Of a DNA stretch of 38,486 bases, positions 17,691 to 26,367 are shown piece by piece. The translations under genes were made by a program, and so were the position numbers. A model generated the notes under the pieces. It made no database searches. It saw only the letters and a program-made list of their open reading frames with translations, and had not been told where the DNA came from. The stretch lies in the NCBI RefSeq assembly GCF_025352645.1, contig NZ_JANXSO010000015.1, forward strand, positions 1-38,486. Reading direction: 5' to 3'. Origin of the DNA: Iodobacter sp. (GTDB lineage: Bacteria > Pseudomonadota > Gammaproteobacteria > Burkholderiales > Chitinibacteraceae). How positions within the stretch are numbered: the stretch's first letter is position 1; each line of letters opens with the position of its first letter.

Positions 17691-19295
17691 CTAGCTGATT
17701 GAATCTAGGCTTGGGTCATTTAAGTGAGTACAGATTTGGTTACGGCCTGCCTTTTTTGCTTGATAAAGCAGCTGATCTGCGTGTGCAATAAGTTCTGCAG
17801 CCGTTTGTGCTTGTTGTGGTCTGTGGATAGCTAGGCCCATGCTGATAGTTAGTATATTGCTGACTTTAGAAGCTTTATGAGGGATGGCGCAGTGTTTGAG
17901 GCTGGCTTGCAACGTGCGGGCAATTTGTAGGGCACCGGCTTCGTCGGTATTGGGCAGCAGAACGGCAAATTCTTCTCCGCCGATTCGAGCAGGTAAATCA
18001 GTCAGTCGTAAAAATACACTCTTGAGTGTGTTGGAAACCGTTTGCAGTGCCAGATCACCCGCTGGGTGACCATAGTGATCGTTATATTGCTTAAAGAAAT
18101 CAATATCAATCATGAGTAGGGCTAAGGGTTGTTTGAGCCGCTGGCAGCGATTGAGCTCTTGGCATAGTCGCAAATCAAAAGAGCGGCGGTTTGCTAGGTT
18201 GCAGAGGCTATCGGTTAAAGAGAGATTTTCTAAATGTTCGACTTGGCTATGAATGACTTCCAGTAGGCCGTTAATTTCTTGCCCAAGCTGACCTATTTCA
18301 TCATCTCTACCTTGCTTAATAAGGGTAGACCAGCTGTGCTCTGCCCTGACTTGTGAGAGTGTTGTTTGTAGCGTTTTTAATGGCCGAACTAGTGTGTAGT
18401 GCACATAAATAATCAAAATTGCACAGCACAGCATGGCGATGCTCACAAGCTGGATGGAGATGCTTTGAATGATTCCTCGCCCTTCGGCCAGCGTTTTTCT
18501 GGGGATAATCAGCTGAATATCGTAGATATGTTGTTGGGCGGTATCGAATATTGGATAGTGCAGTGTCAGTGTTTTATCTGAAAATTGCACGCTTACTTTA
18601 TGGCTAATAAAGCCATTCGGCACGTTTTTAAGTGGCCAACGGATGCTAGTGGAAGGCGATGTGGGTTCTATAGAAAAAGGCAGCTGTGATCCTTCGCGTA
18701 TTAATTGTAAGTGTGGCGCTTCAATCAATCTGCCCATCATGACGATTCCGCTGGCTGGCCCACTTCCATCAGAGTGTAGAATTGCCCGCCAACAGGTAGA
18801 CATTAGGCCAGCCTTCGTTTTTAAAAAACCACAGACTCGTTTTTCGGGCTGCTGCAGCAGTGTGGTGAGTTCTGCATGGTTTTTTTGCGGGGAAAAAAAC
18901 GTGAGGGCTTGCTGGGGGTTTAGGCCTTGTTGGCTATAACTAATGATTTCATTTTGTAAGCCGATGATTTGCAATACGCTAAGCGAAGCTGTTTTGAGTT
19001 GCTGTTTACCAAGATTTTTAGTATGAAAAGCTTGCTGTCTATTTAGGGAGAATTGATACAGCTCATCCCAGTCTCCCCAGTCTGAGATGATAATTTTTAC
19101 ATAGCGTAGTTCGCTGTTTAGGCCGTAAATCACCCTAGTAACGTCTTCAATGGCGGAGTCTTGTTCAATTTCAAGAAAGTTGCTGAGTAGGTTTCGTTGC
19201 AGCAGATAAACGCCAAGCGTTGCCATCATGGTAAAACATGCCAAGAAAATTACAGCAAGCCGAAGGCGAATGCCGGAGAACAGCCTTGTCATCAT
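17691..19295 (-). CDS. Membrane diguanylate cyclase (CHASE4-like sensor, HAMP, GGDEF)
   Basis: Makes cyclic di-GMP from GTP. 534 residues: membrane span at about 10-30 (LRLAVIFLACFTMMATLGVYLL), a periplasmic region of about 240 residues resembling CHASE4 sensors (DSAIEDVTRVIYGLNSELR, WGDWDELYQF), a second span near 275-300, and a HAMP region. The GGDEF domain begins around residue 360 (SLTDSLCNLANRRSFD). The active motif is GGEEF, and an intact inhibitory I-site RxxD lies five residues before it (RLTD-LPARI-GGEEF), so product inhibition is expected. There is no EAL domain. It is divergent from yqfB. The signal sensed is unknown. Confidence 0.92.
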   Translation of the reverse strand: MMTRLFSGIRLRLAVIFLACFTMMATLGVYLLQRNLLSNFLEIEQDSAIEDVTRVIYGLNSELRYVKIIISDWGDWDELYQFSLNRQQAFHTKNLGKQQLKTASLSVLQIIGLQNEIISYSQQGLNPQQALTFFSPQKNHAELTTLLQQPEKRVCGFLKTKAGLMSTCWRAILHSDGSGPASGIVMMGRLIEAPHLQLIREGSQLPFSIEPTSPSTSIRWPLKNVPNGFISHKVSVQFSDKTLTLHYPIFDTAQQHIYDIQLIIPRKTLAEGRGIIQSISIQLVSIAMLCCAILIIYVHYTLVRPLKTLQTTLSQVRAEHSWSTLIKQGRDDEIGQLGQEINGLLEVIHSQVEHLENLSLTDSLCNLANRRSFDLRLCQELNRCQRLKQPLALLMIDIDFFKQYNDHYGHPAGDLALQTVSNTLKSVFLRLTDLPARIGGEEFAVLLPNTDEAGALQIARTLQASLKHCAIPHKASKVSNILTISMGLAIHRPQQAQTAAELIAHADQLLYQAKKAGRNQICTHLNDPSLDSIS

Positions 19296-19382
19296 TTTTT
19301 TTACTAACCATAGTCGGCGGCGTTAATGTTTAGCATAGTCTGTGTCGGGCAGTGTCGGCATATTTAAAAAGAGTTGTATTAC

Positions 19383-19703
19383 ATGAAAAAGATGACTTTC
19401 TTTGCGCGTTTTGTGGATGATATTTTGGCCGAACGCAAAACTATCACCATTCGCGATACGTCTGAGGCTAATTTACATGCCGGTGATATTTTAGATGTGA
19501 GCACTTTAGAAGAGGGCCGCTGGTTTTGTCGTCTAAAGGTCTTGTCGATTACAGAGACCAAGTTGGCTGATTTAAGCCCGCTGCATGCAGCACAAGAGAA
19601 TATGGCTTTGCCTGAGCTAAAAGCCTTGATTAAGGAGATTTATCCAGAGCAAGAGCTGTTTTATGTGATTCAGTTTGGCTTATTAACTGATATTACGCAG
19701 TGA
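19383..19703 (+). CDS. yqfB: N4-acetylcytidine amidohydrolase (ASCH domain)
   Basis: Hydrolyses N4-acetylcytidine to cytidine. It closely resembles E. coli YqfB: [20 protein letters not shown] against [20 protein letters not shown], and [19 protein letters not shown] against EQENMTLTELKKVIADIYP. The catalytic Lys21, Thr24 and Glu74 of the E. coli enzyme correspond to Lys19, Thr22 and Glu72 here, all present. The ATG at 19383 is used because the TTG three codons earlier adds nothing. Length is 106 residues, normal for the family. It is a single gene, divergent from the diguanylate cyclase. Confidence 0.93.
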   Translation: [106 protein letters not shown]

Positions 19704-20144
19704 GCTTAAAAAACGTATAGCTTATAAGACTCGCATAATCCCACCTAATTATGTCTTTTGCTCAAAGGGCTCTGTGTCGATGGATTTCTTGAGTGTTTGG
19801 TTTTGGAGTCTGTAGGGCGGGTGAAACCCGCGAGCAATGCCGAATAAACACGGTTTCACTCGCCCCACGATATTTATAATGAGATTGAGCAAGAGGTATA
19901 GTCAGGTAATCCTAAGCAGGCTTAGCCTGCTTATGCTTAATTTAAAAATATAATAAATTAAATCAATAGGCTATTTCGAATGGCGGTTTGCTCTACGCAT
20001 CCATGTAACGTTTTATTTTACGTATTGCTGTTGGATAGTACTCATGATGGATGTGATTAGTATGAATGATGTTTTCATTTTTAATTAAATTGCTTAGTTT
20101 AAAATACCCGTTTCTTCATGTCTTTTTTGTAAGGTTTAAATCAA
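19704..20144. other. Intergenic region with REP pair and a palindrome
   Basis: 440 bases between yqfB and the MarC gene. It holds an inverted GTAG-type repeat (19812-19868) and a perfect 10+1+10 palindrome with half-site TAAGCAGGCT at 19913-19933. About 200 AT-rich bases then lead to AAGG ahead of the MarC start. I see no ORF worth calling. Confidence 0.6.
19812..19868 (+). repeat. Inverted pair of GTAG-type REP palindromes
   Basis: GTAG at 19812-19815 heads GCGGGT-GAA-ACCCGC. The outer arms GGGCGGGTGAAACC (19815-19828) and GGTTTCACTCGCCCC (19852-19866) are inverted copies with one mismatch around about 24 bases. Confidence 0.6.
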
Positions 20145-20840
20145 ATGTTGCAAACCTTAACTTTGTTTTTTGGCAATATGCTGTTGGTTTTTGGTGCGTT
20201 AATGCCCATTTTAAATCCGCCAGGACATGCGCCGATTTTTCTAAGTATGACGGCGAATTACAACTCGCAAGAAAGAACGATTTTGGCGCGACGTGTCGGC
20301 ATTTATAGTTTTGTATTGCTCTTAGTCAGCATGTTTATTGGGAGTTATGTTTTAGAATTTTTTGGGGTGTCTTTGCCAATTGTACGAGTCGGCGGGGGGC
20401 TATTAGTGGCTACCGCAGGCTGGCGGCTGATGTCGGCTAGCGATAATGTGCATAAGACAGAAGAAATGGTGGAGATAAATCAACACCGCCCCAGTAATGA
20501 AGAGCTACGTCAGCGTGCTTTTTATCCGCTGACCTTCCCTATTACGGTTGGGCCAGGGGCGATTACGGTGGCGATTGCTTTGGGTGCGGGTTTTAACGGC
20601 CCAGGATTACAGAAGTTTTCTATGCCTTTGGCCAGTTTAACTGCCGTGGCAATTACGTCTTATTCGCTCTATCTTTGCTATCGTCATGCCGAGCGTTTAT
20701 TAAAGCTTTTAGGCAATACAGGCTCGATTATCTTTCTGCGCCTATCGGCATTTATTTTGCTCTGCATTGGGATACAGATTTTTTGGGATGGGTTTAGTGT
20801 GCTGTTTGGTGAGCTTTTAGCGCAATACCTTAAGCATTAA
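20145..20840 (+). CDS. MarC-family integral membrane protein
   Basis: 231 residues with about six hydrophobic segments, matching the MarC/UPF0056 family of inner-membrane proteins. The N-terminal FFGNMLLVFGALMPILNPPGHAPIFLSMT contains the family NP/PxG core, and the second half repeats it as FPITVGPGAITVAIALGAG. Despite the name, MarC proteins are not established multidrug pumps, and their transport role is unresolved. The start ATG follows AAGG. A CGTGGGCAC palindrome follows the stop codon. It lacks the T run of a terminator. Confidence 0.9.
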   Translation: MLQTLTLFFGNMLLVFGALMPILNPPGHAPIFLSMTANYNSQERTILARRVGIYSFVLLLVSMFIGSYVLEFFGVSLPIVRVGGGLLVATAGWRLMSASDNVHKTEEMVEINQHRPSNEELRQRAFYPLTFPITVGPGAITVAIALGAGFNGPGLQKFSMPLASLTAVAITSYSLYLCYRHAERLLKLLGNTGSIIFLRLSAFILLCIGIQIFWDGFSVLFGELLAQYLKH

Positions 20841-20855
20841 TTTTGAAGTCCTAAA

Positions 20856-20879
20856 CGTGGGCACACGCTTGTGCCCACG
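20856..20879. repeat. CGTGGGCAC palindrome (REP-like)
   Basis: CGTGGGCAC-ACGCTT-GTGCCCACG, a nine-pair perfect stem. It uses the same arm sequence as the repeat at 21114-21133 but lacks a GTAG head. It sits between the convergent MarC gene and slyX, and may help termination. Confidence 0.6.
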
Positions 20880-20888
20880 CTCAATGGA

Positions 20889-21089
20889 TTAATAGTGCGG
20901 CGGTACTTCGTCAAATAATGATTTTTGCGCAGGGCCGCTTGGCTCCTGCTGCTGCAACCAGCGTAATTCATTCACCACCTGATCCATCTGCTGCTGCTGG
21001 GTAGCGACAATTTTATTCAACTCTTCTAGTAATTCATCTTGCAGCGCCAGCTTGATTTCCAGCTCGGTAATGCGATCTTCTAAATTCAT
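20889..21089 (-). CDS. slyX: SlyX protein
   Basis: 66 residues starting at the ATG at 21089, which has GGGGGAG directly upstream. The product MNLEDRITELEIKLALQDEL continues as a coiled coil with heptads and ends in the family hallmark PPHY. SlyX proteins are small cytosolic coiled-coil proteins of unknown role, often near slyD in enterobacteria. Here the gene follows ygiQ on the same strand, separated by 92 bases that hold a REP pair. A longer in-frame N-terminal extension would cross that REP and has no support. Confidence 0.85.
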   Translation of the reverse strand: MNLEDRITELEIKLALQDELLEELNKIVATQQQQMDQVVNELRWLQQQEPSGPAQKSLFDEVPPHY

Positions 21090-21109
21090 TTTTCTCCCCC
21101 AATAAAACC

Positions 21110-21177
21110 GTAGCGTGGGCACTCGTGCCCACGCGTATCCACATCGTTGCACCCGTGGGCATCTGTGCCCACCCTAC
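21110..21177. repeat. Inverted pair of GTAG-type REPs (BIME-like)
   Basis: A plus-strand unit GTAG + CGTGGGCAC-TC-GTGCCCACG (21110-21133) and a minus-strand unit headed by GTAG (CTAC at 21174-21177) with GTGGGCA-TC-TGTGCCCAC arms (21155-21172). The opposed orientation with GTAG at both outer ends is the layout of bacterial interspersed mosaic elements. It lies between ygiQ and slyX, where it could stabilise the upstream mRNA. Confidence 0.7.
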
Positions 21178-21181
21178 ATTT

Positions 21182-23344
21182 TTAGCGTTTCTTAGTGCTC
21201 TGAGCTGCCGCATCGCGGCTGCGGCCAAAGGTTTTTTTGCCCTTGGGTTTATCTGTGCGGCGGACCATGACGGTGTTTTTTTCGTGCACAAATTTCTCGC
21301 CAGGTTGCTGGGCGGGGATTAAATGCCTAGGCGTATTGCCGATTAGGTCGGCGCGTCCCATAGCGATTAATGCTTCGCGCAGGATAGGCCAGTTATCTGA
21401 ATCGTGATAGCGCAAGAAAGCCTTGTGAACCTTGCGGCGATGGCCATCGCGAATCACATCTACTTTCTCTGAGCTTCTCGCCAGCTTTCTAAGCGGGTTA
21501 CGGCGGGTGTGCCACATGGTGGTAGCCATCGCCATGGGTGTTGGCGTAAAGGCCTGCACTTGATCGGGCTGGAAATCGTTTTTCTTTAGCCAGAGGGCAA
21601 GGTTGAGCATATCTTCATCGCTGGTGCCGGGGTGGGCGGCAATAAAGTAGGGAATCAGGCTCTGTTTTTTACCGGCTTGCTCGGAGTAATAATCAAACAT
21701 CTCGCGAAAGCGCTCAAAAGTGCCGATGCCGGGCTTCATCATCTTAGATAAAGGCCCTTCTTCGGTGTGCTCTGGGGCGATTTTTAAATAGCCCGATACA
21801 TGGTGTGTCGCGAGTTCTTTTACATATTCAGGCGATTCCACCGCGATATCGTAACGTACGCCCGAGCCAATGGTGATGCGCTTTACGCCATCAATCTTGC
21901 GAGCTTTCTTATACAACTGAATTAGTGGCGCATGGTCGGTGTTGAGGTTTTCGCAAATACCAGGATAAACGCAGCTTAAGCGTCTACAGGACGATTCAAT
22001 TTTTTGATCTTTGCACGATAGGCGATACATATTGGCCGTAGGGCCGCCAAGATCGGAAATCTGCCCGGTAAAGCCCTTGGTTTTATCGCGGATATCGACG
22101 ATTTCTTGCAGGATGGATTCTTCCGAGCGGCTTTGGATAATCCGGCCTTCGTGCTCGGTAATCGAGCAGAAAGTACAGCCGCCAAAACAGCCACGCATGA
22201 TATTGATCGAAAAGCGGATCATTTCCCAAGCAGGAATATGTGCTTTGCCATAGCTTGGATGCGGGTTGCGGGCGTAATACTGGCCAAAAATATAATCCAT
22301 CTCTGGCGTGCTCAGCGGGATCGGCGGCGGGTTAATCCATACATCGCGTGAACCATGCTGCTGCACCATTGCCCGGGCGTTGCCTGGGTTAGATTCTAAA
22401 TGCAGGGTACGACTGGCGTGGGCGTACAGCACCGGATCAAAAGCTACCGCTTCATAAGCCGGAATACGGATTACGGTGTGCTGGCGATCGGCTTGCTTGG
22501 CGGCGATGCGCTCGGCCTTGCTGATCAGGCGGATGGCCTTGGTGTCGCTTGGCGGGGTGATGTCTTTTTCGGTTTTTTCCGGCAGCATTTCATAAGGATC
22601 GATATGCTTATCGACGCGGCCTGGGGTGTCGACGGTGGTGGAATCCAGCTCCACCCAGCCTTCTGGTAACCAGCCCTGTGGGCTCATAAAGGCCGTGCCG
22701 CGAATATCCCGCATATCTTTGAGCTTTTCGCCCGCAGCAGAGCGCTGGGCGACTTCGACCAAGGCGCGTTCGGCATTACCAAATAAAAGAATATCGGCTT
22801 TCGAATAAATCAGCGCCGATTGGCGAACTTTATCGCTCCAGTAATCGTACTGAGCAATCCGGCGCAAGCTGGCTTCAATCCCGCCAATCATAATCTGCAC
22901 ACCGGGATAAGCTTCGCGGCAGCGCTGCGAATACACGGTTACCGCACGATCAGGCCGCTTGCCGCCCATGCCACCCGCAGTATACGCATCGTCTGAGCGG
23001 GGCTTTTTATCCGCAGTGTAGCGGTTAATCATCGAATCCATATTGCCCGCAGTCACACCAAAAAACAACCTTGGCTTACCCAGCGCTTTAAATTCGTCAG
23101 CAGATAACCAGTCTGGCTGGCAGATAATTCCGATCCGTAGTCCCTGCGCTTCTAGTAGGCGGCCAATCAGCGCCATCCCAAAGCTGGGGTGATCGATATA
23201 AGCGTCACCCGTTACTAGAATAACGTCGCACTCATCCCAGCCGAGTACGTCCATTTCGGCACGGCTCATAGGGAGAAAATGGGCGGGTTTGCGGGGGAAA
23301 ACACCTGCGGGCAAAACAGAAATAGCAGTAGGAGCGGGATTCAT
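21182..23344 (-). CDS. ygiQ: YgiQ family radical SAM protein
   Basis: About 720 residues, the usual length of YgiQ. The N-terminal region is typical: [34 protein letters not shown], here seen as [20 protein letters not shown]. The radical SAM cluster motif CxxxCxxC occurs as [18 protein letters not shown] (about residue 384), followed by the C-terminal YgiQ domain. A basic, low-complexity tail ends in TKKR. The biochemical role of YgiQ is not established. The family is thought to modify an RNA or protein substrate. The ATG at 23344 is chosen. A GTG nine codons upstream is the alternative, and neither has a strong ribosome site. Confidence 0.93.
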   Translation of the reverse strand: MNPAPTAISVLPAGVFPRKPAHFLPMSRAEMDVLGWDECDVILVTGDAYIDHPSFGMALIGRLLEAQGLRIGIICQPDWLSADEFKALGKPRLFFGVTAGNMDSMINRYTADKKPRSDDAYTAGGMGGKRPDRAVTVYSQRCREAYPGVQIMIGGIEASLRRIAQYDYWSDKVRQSALIYSKADILLFGNAERALVEVAQRSAAGEKLKDMRDIRGTAFMSPQGWLPEGWVELDSTTVDTPGRVDKHIDPYEMLPEKTEKDITPPSDTKAIRLISKAERIAAKQADRQHTVIRIPAYEAVAFDPVLYAHASRTLHLESNPGNARAMVQQHGSRDVWINPPPIPLSTPEMDYIFGQYYARNPHPSYGKAHIPAWEMIRFSINIMRGCFGGCTFCSITEHEGRIIQSRSEESILQEIVDIRDKTKGFTGQISDLGGPTANMYRLSCKDQKIESSCRRLSCVYPGICENLNTDHAPLIQLYKKARKIDGVKRITIGSGVRYDIAVESPEYVKELATHHVSGYLKIAPEHTEEGPLSKMMKPGIGTFERFREMFDYYSEQAGKKQSLIPYFIAAHPGTSDEDMLNLALWLKKNDFQPDQVQAFTPTPMAMATTMWHTRRNPLRKLARSSEKVDVIRDGHRRKVHKAFLRYHDSDNWPILREALIAMGRADLIGNTPRHLIPAQQPGEKFVHEKNTVMVRRTDKPKGKKTFGRSRDAAAQSTKKR

Positions 23345-23508
23345 GGCTTTGATGAGCAATACTAATCGCACATTGTCGCAGATTTAGCCCTCCCTTATCA
23401 AAAAAATGCTTGTTTTTCATAAGGATATGTAAATTCTGACTCTGAACGGTAGGTAAACAGAGTTGCTAAATCTATGCGTTTTTTTTGCTGCTCAGGGTGA
23501 AAATAACA

Positions 23509-23536
23509 ACGGGGAGCCACGAAGTGGCTTTCCCGT
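23509..23536 (-). terminator. Likely terminator of the carbonic anhydrase gene
   Basis: On the minus strand, ACGGG-AA-AGCCAC-TTC-GTGGCT-C-CCCGT, a stem of about eleven pairs with a small bulge. It is followed by a loose T run (TTGTTATTTT), about 28 bases past the stop codon of the gene ending at 23564. Confidence 0.65.
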
Positions 23537-23563
23537 GTCTTTTAAATCAATGAGATAACCGTA

Positions 23564-24292
23564 TTACCAATCCACTTTGCCTGTGCCTACGTCATACATT
23601 GCACCTACAATTTTGATTTTTCCTTGCTCTTCCATTTCTTTGAGCAGCGGGCTCATGTCACGAATTTTTTGCACGCTGTTTTGTACATTTTCATGCGCTA
23701 CATCTTGAACAAATTCATGGTTTTTAGAGCTGCGTTCGCCTGCCGTTTTGGTGGCGTCTACTGCGGGCTTGATTTTGTCTAGCAAGCCGGTGAGATTGCC
23801 CAATTGCACGGCATCGCATGCGCCTTTAATGGCACCACACTGGCTGTGCCCTAGTACCACAATCACTTTTGATCCGGCGGCTTTGGCTGCGTATTCTAAG
23901 CTGCCCAAAATATCTTCGTTAATCACATTGCCCGCCACCCGAGCAACAAATAAATCGCCAATTCCTTGGTTAAAAACCAGCTCAGGTGCTGAGCGCGAAT
24001 CGATGCACGAGACCACGCTGGCAAAGGGATATTGGCCCAAGCCGGTTTGCATTACTTGTTTTTTATAATCACGCTTGATTGATTTTCCGGCAGCAAAACG
24101 GATGTTGCCGTTTTTCAGGATTTCTAGCGCTGCATCTGGGGTTATACCGGCTTGAATGGACTTACTCATGGTTTTGCCGACAGCATAACGCTCAGTTTTT
24201 ATCGTGTCGCTGTGATCGTCGGAGGCGTAGCTAAGTGAGCAGGCCAACATTAGGGCGATGGCGGTAGGGCGAATAAATGGTAGTGATCTCAT
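23564..24292 (-). CDS. Periplasmic beta-class carbonic anhydrase
   Basis: Interconverts CO2 and bicarbonate. 242 residues with a signal peptide (MRSLPFIRPTAIALMLACSL, cleaved near SYA-SDD), so it acts in the periplasm. Zinc ligands Cys96, His149 and Cys152 lie in SCIDSR and LGHSQCGA, and the Asp98-Arg100 catalytic dyad is intact. GIGDLFVARVAGNVI is the conserved beta-CA core. It ends in DVGTGKVDW, a common end for exported beta-carbonic anhydrases. A single gene with its own terminator. The lipobox-like LMLAC is a less likely alternative to ordinary cleavage. Confidence 0.93.
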   Translation of the reverse strand: MRSLPFIRPTAIALMLACSLSYASDDHSDTIKTERYAVGKTMSKSIQAGITPDAALEILKNGNIRFAAGKSIKRDYKKQVMQTGLGQYPFASVVSCIDSRSAPELVFNQGIGDLFVARVAGNVINEDILGSLEYAAKAAGSKVIVVLGHSQCGAIKGACDAVQLGNLTGLLDKIKPAVDATKTAGERSSKNHEFVQDVAHENVQNSVQKIRDMSPLLKEMEEQGKIKIVGAMYDVGTGKVDW

Positions 24293-24682
24293 CTTTGTTT
24301 CCTTTAGTATGTAAGAATTATTTTGAGCTTAATGAACATTAAAAATGGTGAATTGCCATAGAGCCTTCATCTGAAGGCAGCGCTGTTGCATCGTTCAATA
24401 ACATGTAAGTTTATGTGCTGTATTTAAGGCTTGGTTGATGGCATTACCTTCTAACTTACGGCTATATTGTTTTTAGCACGTGTATTTAAGAGTTGCTATT
24501 ACTCTCTTCTGAGTGGTTGCTTTCATTTTGTGTTTTGTATTGTTAAAAGTAAGGAAGGAGGTGAGGTATGAAGCGGCTAGATTTTGTGTCAAATCACTGA
24601 AAGGGCATTATTTTGGCCGTCTGGATTGCTTGGGAGCGGGTAGAATCACGCCTTGCTGCAAGCACAGCTTTTGGACAACACC
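24293..24682. other. Divergent intergenic region with a candidate leader peptide
   Basis: 390 bases between the carbonic anhydrase (minus) and the methyltransferase (plus). The left 250 bases are AT-rich and presumably hold both promoters. A ten-codon ORF with a perfect Shine-Dalgarno sequence lies at 24555-24600. I see no repeat or RNA gene. Confidence 0.5.
24568..24600 (+). CDS. Candidate ten-codon leader peptide (MKRLDFVSNH)
   Basis: AAGGAGGTGA (24555-24564) is a ten-base perfect complement to the 16S rRNA 3' end. It stands three bases before an ATG, or six if counted from the GGAGG core. The ORF stops at TGA 24598-24600. The methyltransferase start is 83 bases downstream. It may be a translated leader or a chance ORF behind a purine-rich tract. 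Confidence 0.35.
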   Translation: MKRLDFVSNH

Positions 24683-25507
24683 ATGACAGAACATCACGAA
24701 ATTAAGCCTGGCCAGTCGGTCGAGCTGCTTAAAGAGCTCCATATCCTGACCCGCGACGGCAAGCTCAATCAAGATAGCCGCCGCAAACTCAAGCAGGTTT
24801 ATCACCTCTACCAATTTATTGAGCCGCTACTCAAAGAAGTGCAGGCTGATCACCCAGAAGTCACCTTGGTTGACCACGGCGCGGGCAAGTCTTATCTGGG
24901 CTTTATTCTTTACGATTTATTCTTTAAAGATAAACCAAGCTCAGGCCATATTTATGGCATTGAAACCCGTGATGAGCTGGTTAAAAAATCGCAAGAGTTG
25001 GCTCAGCGCCTTAACTTTCCCGGCATGTCTTTTCTGAATTTATCGGTGGCTGAATCAACTGATTCTGACCTCTTACCAGACACCATTGATGTGGTTACTG
25101 CGCTGCACGCCTGTAATACCGCCACCGACGATGCCATTGCTTTTGCGCTTAAAAAGAAAGCCAAGTTTATGGTACTGGTGCCTTGCTGCCAGGCCGAAGT
25201 GGCTACCGTACTGCGTAAAAATAAAGCTAAATCACTGAAGAACCCGCTGGCAGAAATCTGGCGCCACCCAATTCATACCCGTGAATTTGGTAGCCAAATC
25301 ACCAATGTATTGCGCTGCCTGCAATTAGAAGCACACGGTTACCAAGTGACGGTCACTGAGTTGGTAGGTTGGGAGCATTCGATGAAAAACGAGCTGATTA
25401 TCGCCCAGTATAAAAACCTGCCCCGCCGCAAACCCGCCGAACGCCTGGCTGCCGTGCTGGCAGAGCTGGGTTTGGATGAAATGCAGGAGCGGTTTTTTAC
25501 GGTGTAA
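24683..25507 (+). CDS. Class I SAM-dependent methyltransferase (Methyltransf_32-like)
   Basis: 274 residues, cytosolic. Motif I is VTLVDHGAGKSYLGFILYDLF. It is followed by IYGIETRDELVKKSQELAQRL (the acidic SAM-ribose residue after strand 2), FLNLSVAEST, IDVVTALHACNTATDDAIAFAL and MVLVPCCQAEV. DHGAGKSYLGF plus LHACNTATDDAI and the PCCQ motif is characteristic of the family that includes eukaryotic GSTCD and METTL25-type proteins, thought to act on RNA or protein. The ATG at 24683 is favoured because ten upstream codons are not conserved in style. The leader peptide candidate lies 83 bases upstream. The substrate is unknown. Confidence 0.82.
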   Translation: MTEHHEIKPGQSVELLKELHILTRDGKLNQDSRRKLKQVYHLYQFIEPLLKEVQADHPEVTLVDHGAGKSYLGFILYDLFFKDKPSSGHIYGIETRDELVKKSQELAQRLNFPGMSFLNLSVAESTDSDLLPDTIDVVTALHACNTATDDAIAFALKKKAKFMVLVPCCQAEVATVLRKNKAKSLKNPLAEIWRHPIHTREFGSQITNVLRCLQLEAHGYQVTVTELVGWEHSMKNELIIAQYKNLPRRKPAERLAAVLAELGLDEMQERFFTV

Positions 25508-25856
25508 TGAAGCTGTAGGCTGGACACGTTTGTGTGCCCACGGCTGCGTAACTTCAGTGGAATAACTGATGTTACGCAGTAGCTATCTTTTTAGTGCCTT
25601 CGGCTCGTTGATTTTGGGGCGGTTTGAATGGACAGAAGCAAAAGAACGCTGTCCTGACCCGCTTATTCCTCGCTTCGGCATGCTTTAATGGGGCTTTTAA
25701 GCCCCTTGCAGCGGTCCATTATCAAACTCAGATAGCTTATTTGATAATGGATGAAGTACCAAAATACAGCTAAATTTAGTACCTATTTTTCTTCATGAAA
25801 CTCCGTGCTTTGAGAGGGCAAAGATGCCCTCTCAGTACTGATCCTGCTGCATGGCT
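25508..25856. other. Hairpin-dense intergenic region
   Basis: 349 bases without a gene. It holds a degenerate GTAG repeat near 25515 and five strong inverted repeats. TGCGTAAC arms at 25545-25552 and 25571-25578 form a stem extended inward by TCAGT/ACTGA. GGACAG is at 25630-25654. GGGGCTT-TT-AAGCCCC is at 25690-25705. CCATTATCAAA / TTTGATAATGG is at 25716-25726 and 25740-25750. TGAGAGGGCA-AAGA-TGCCCTCTCA is at 25811-25834. None has a good T run, although the last could end the GNAT transcript. Confidence 0.6.
25515..25541 (+). repeat. Degenerate GTAG-type REP
   Basis: GTAG at 25515-25518 is followed by GGACAC-GTTT-GTGTGCCCACG. It resembles the GTGGGCAC repeats at 20856 and 21110 but has a damaged left arm. 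Confidence 0.4.
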
Positions 25857-26336
25857 TTATTCATAATTCAACTTTTTTGTCATGATTTGGGATTGTGGCA
25901 AAAAATTTTGTGCTGCATAAAATTCAATTGCCTGCTGATTAAATTTAAAGACTTCTAAGCGCACTTCATTGGCTTGTTTGCTGCTCGCCCACTTCTCTAC
26001 ATGAGAGAGCAACTCTCTGCCAATGCCCTGTCGTTGCTCAGTTTGTGCAACGACTATGGTGCCAATTCTGCAAATAATGCGTGGTTGCAAAAATGAAATC
26101 GTGTGGGTATTGCTGATTTGAACCGTTACAAATCCAGCTATTTGTCCTGAAATTTCTGCAATAAACATGGCCCCATTTTCAGTTGTGATACAGGATGACC
26201 ATAATTCTCTATCCCGAATATGGCCTGGCGCAGGGGCAAATATTTCGGGGCGGTGTTGGTGGTGTTGCGCAGCTATTTCATCTGCAAGCATACAAATGTC
26301 AGTTAGATCTTCTAATGTTGCCGTTCTGATTATCAT
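25857..26336 (-). CDS. GNAT-family N-acetyltransferase
   Basis: 159 residues from an ATG at 26336 preceded by AAGGAGAAGG, a near-ideal ribosome site. This rules out the 42-codon upstream extension of the open frame. Acetyl-CoA fold landmarks: IRTATLEDLTDICMLADEIA, IAEISGQIAGFVTVQ (strand 4), TIVVAQTEQRQGIGRELLSHV (the Q/RxxGxG/A pyrophosphate loop as QRQGIG), and VFKFNQQAIEFYAAQNF (the N-x-x-A-x-x-F-Y motif). The substrate cannot be told. It is 31 bases downstream of a small gene on the same strand and probably in one transcript with it, divergent from a LysR gene. Confidence 0.9.
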   Translation of the reverse strand: MIIRTATLEDLTDICMLADEIAAQHHQHRPEIFAPAPGHIRDRELWSSCITTENGAMFIAEISGQIAGFVTVQISNTHTISFLQPRIICRIGTIVVAQTEQRQGIGRELLSHVEKWASSKQANEVRLEVFKFNQQAIEFYAAQNFLPQSQIMTKKLNYE

Positions 26337-26367
26337 TGACCTTCTCCTTATTGGGTTGGTGCTTGAT

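Noticed and set aside
20066-20308. 80-codon plus-strand ORF overlapping the start of the MarC gene
   Set aside because: It overlaps the well-supported MarC frame and shows no motif of its own.
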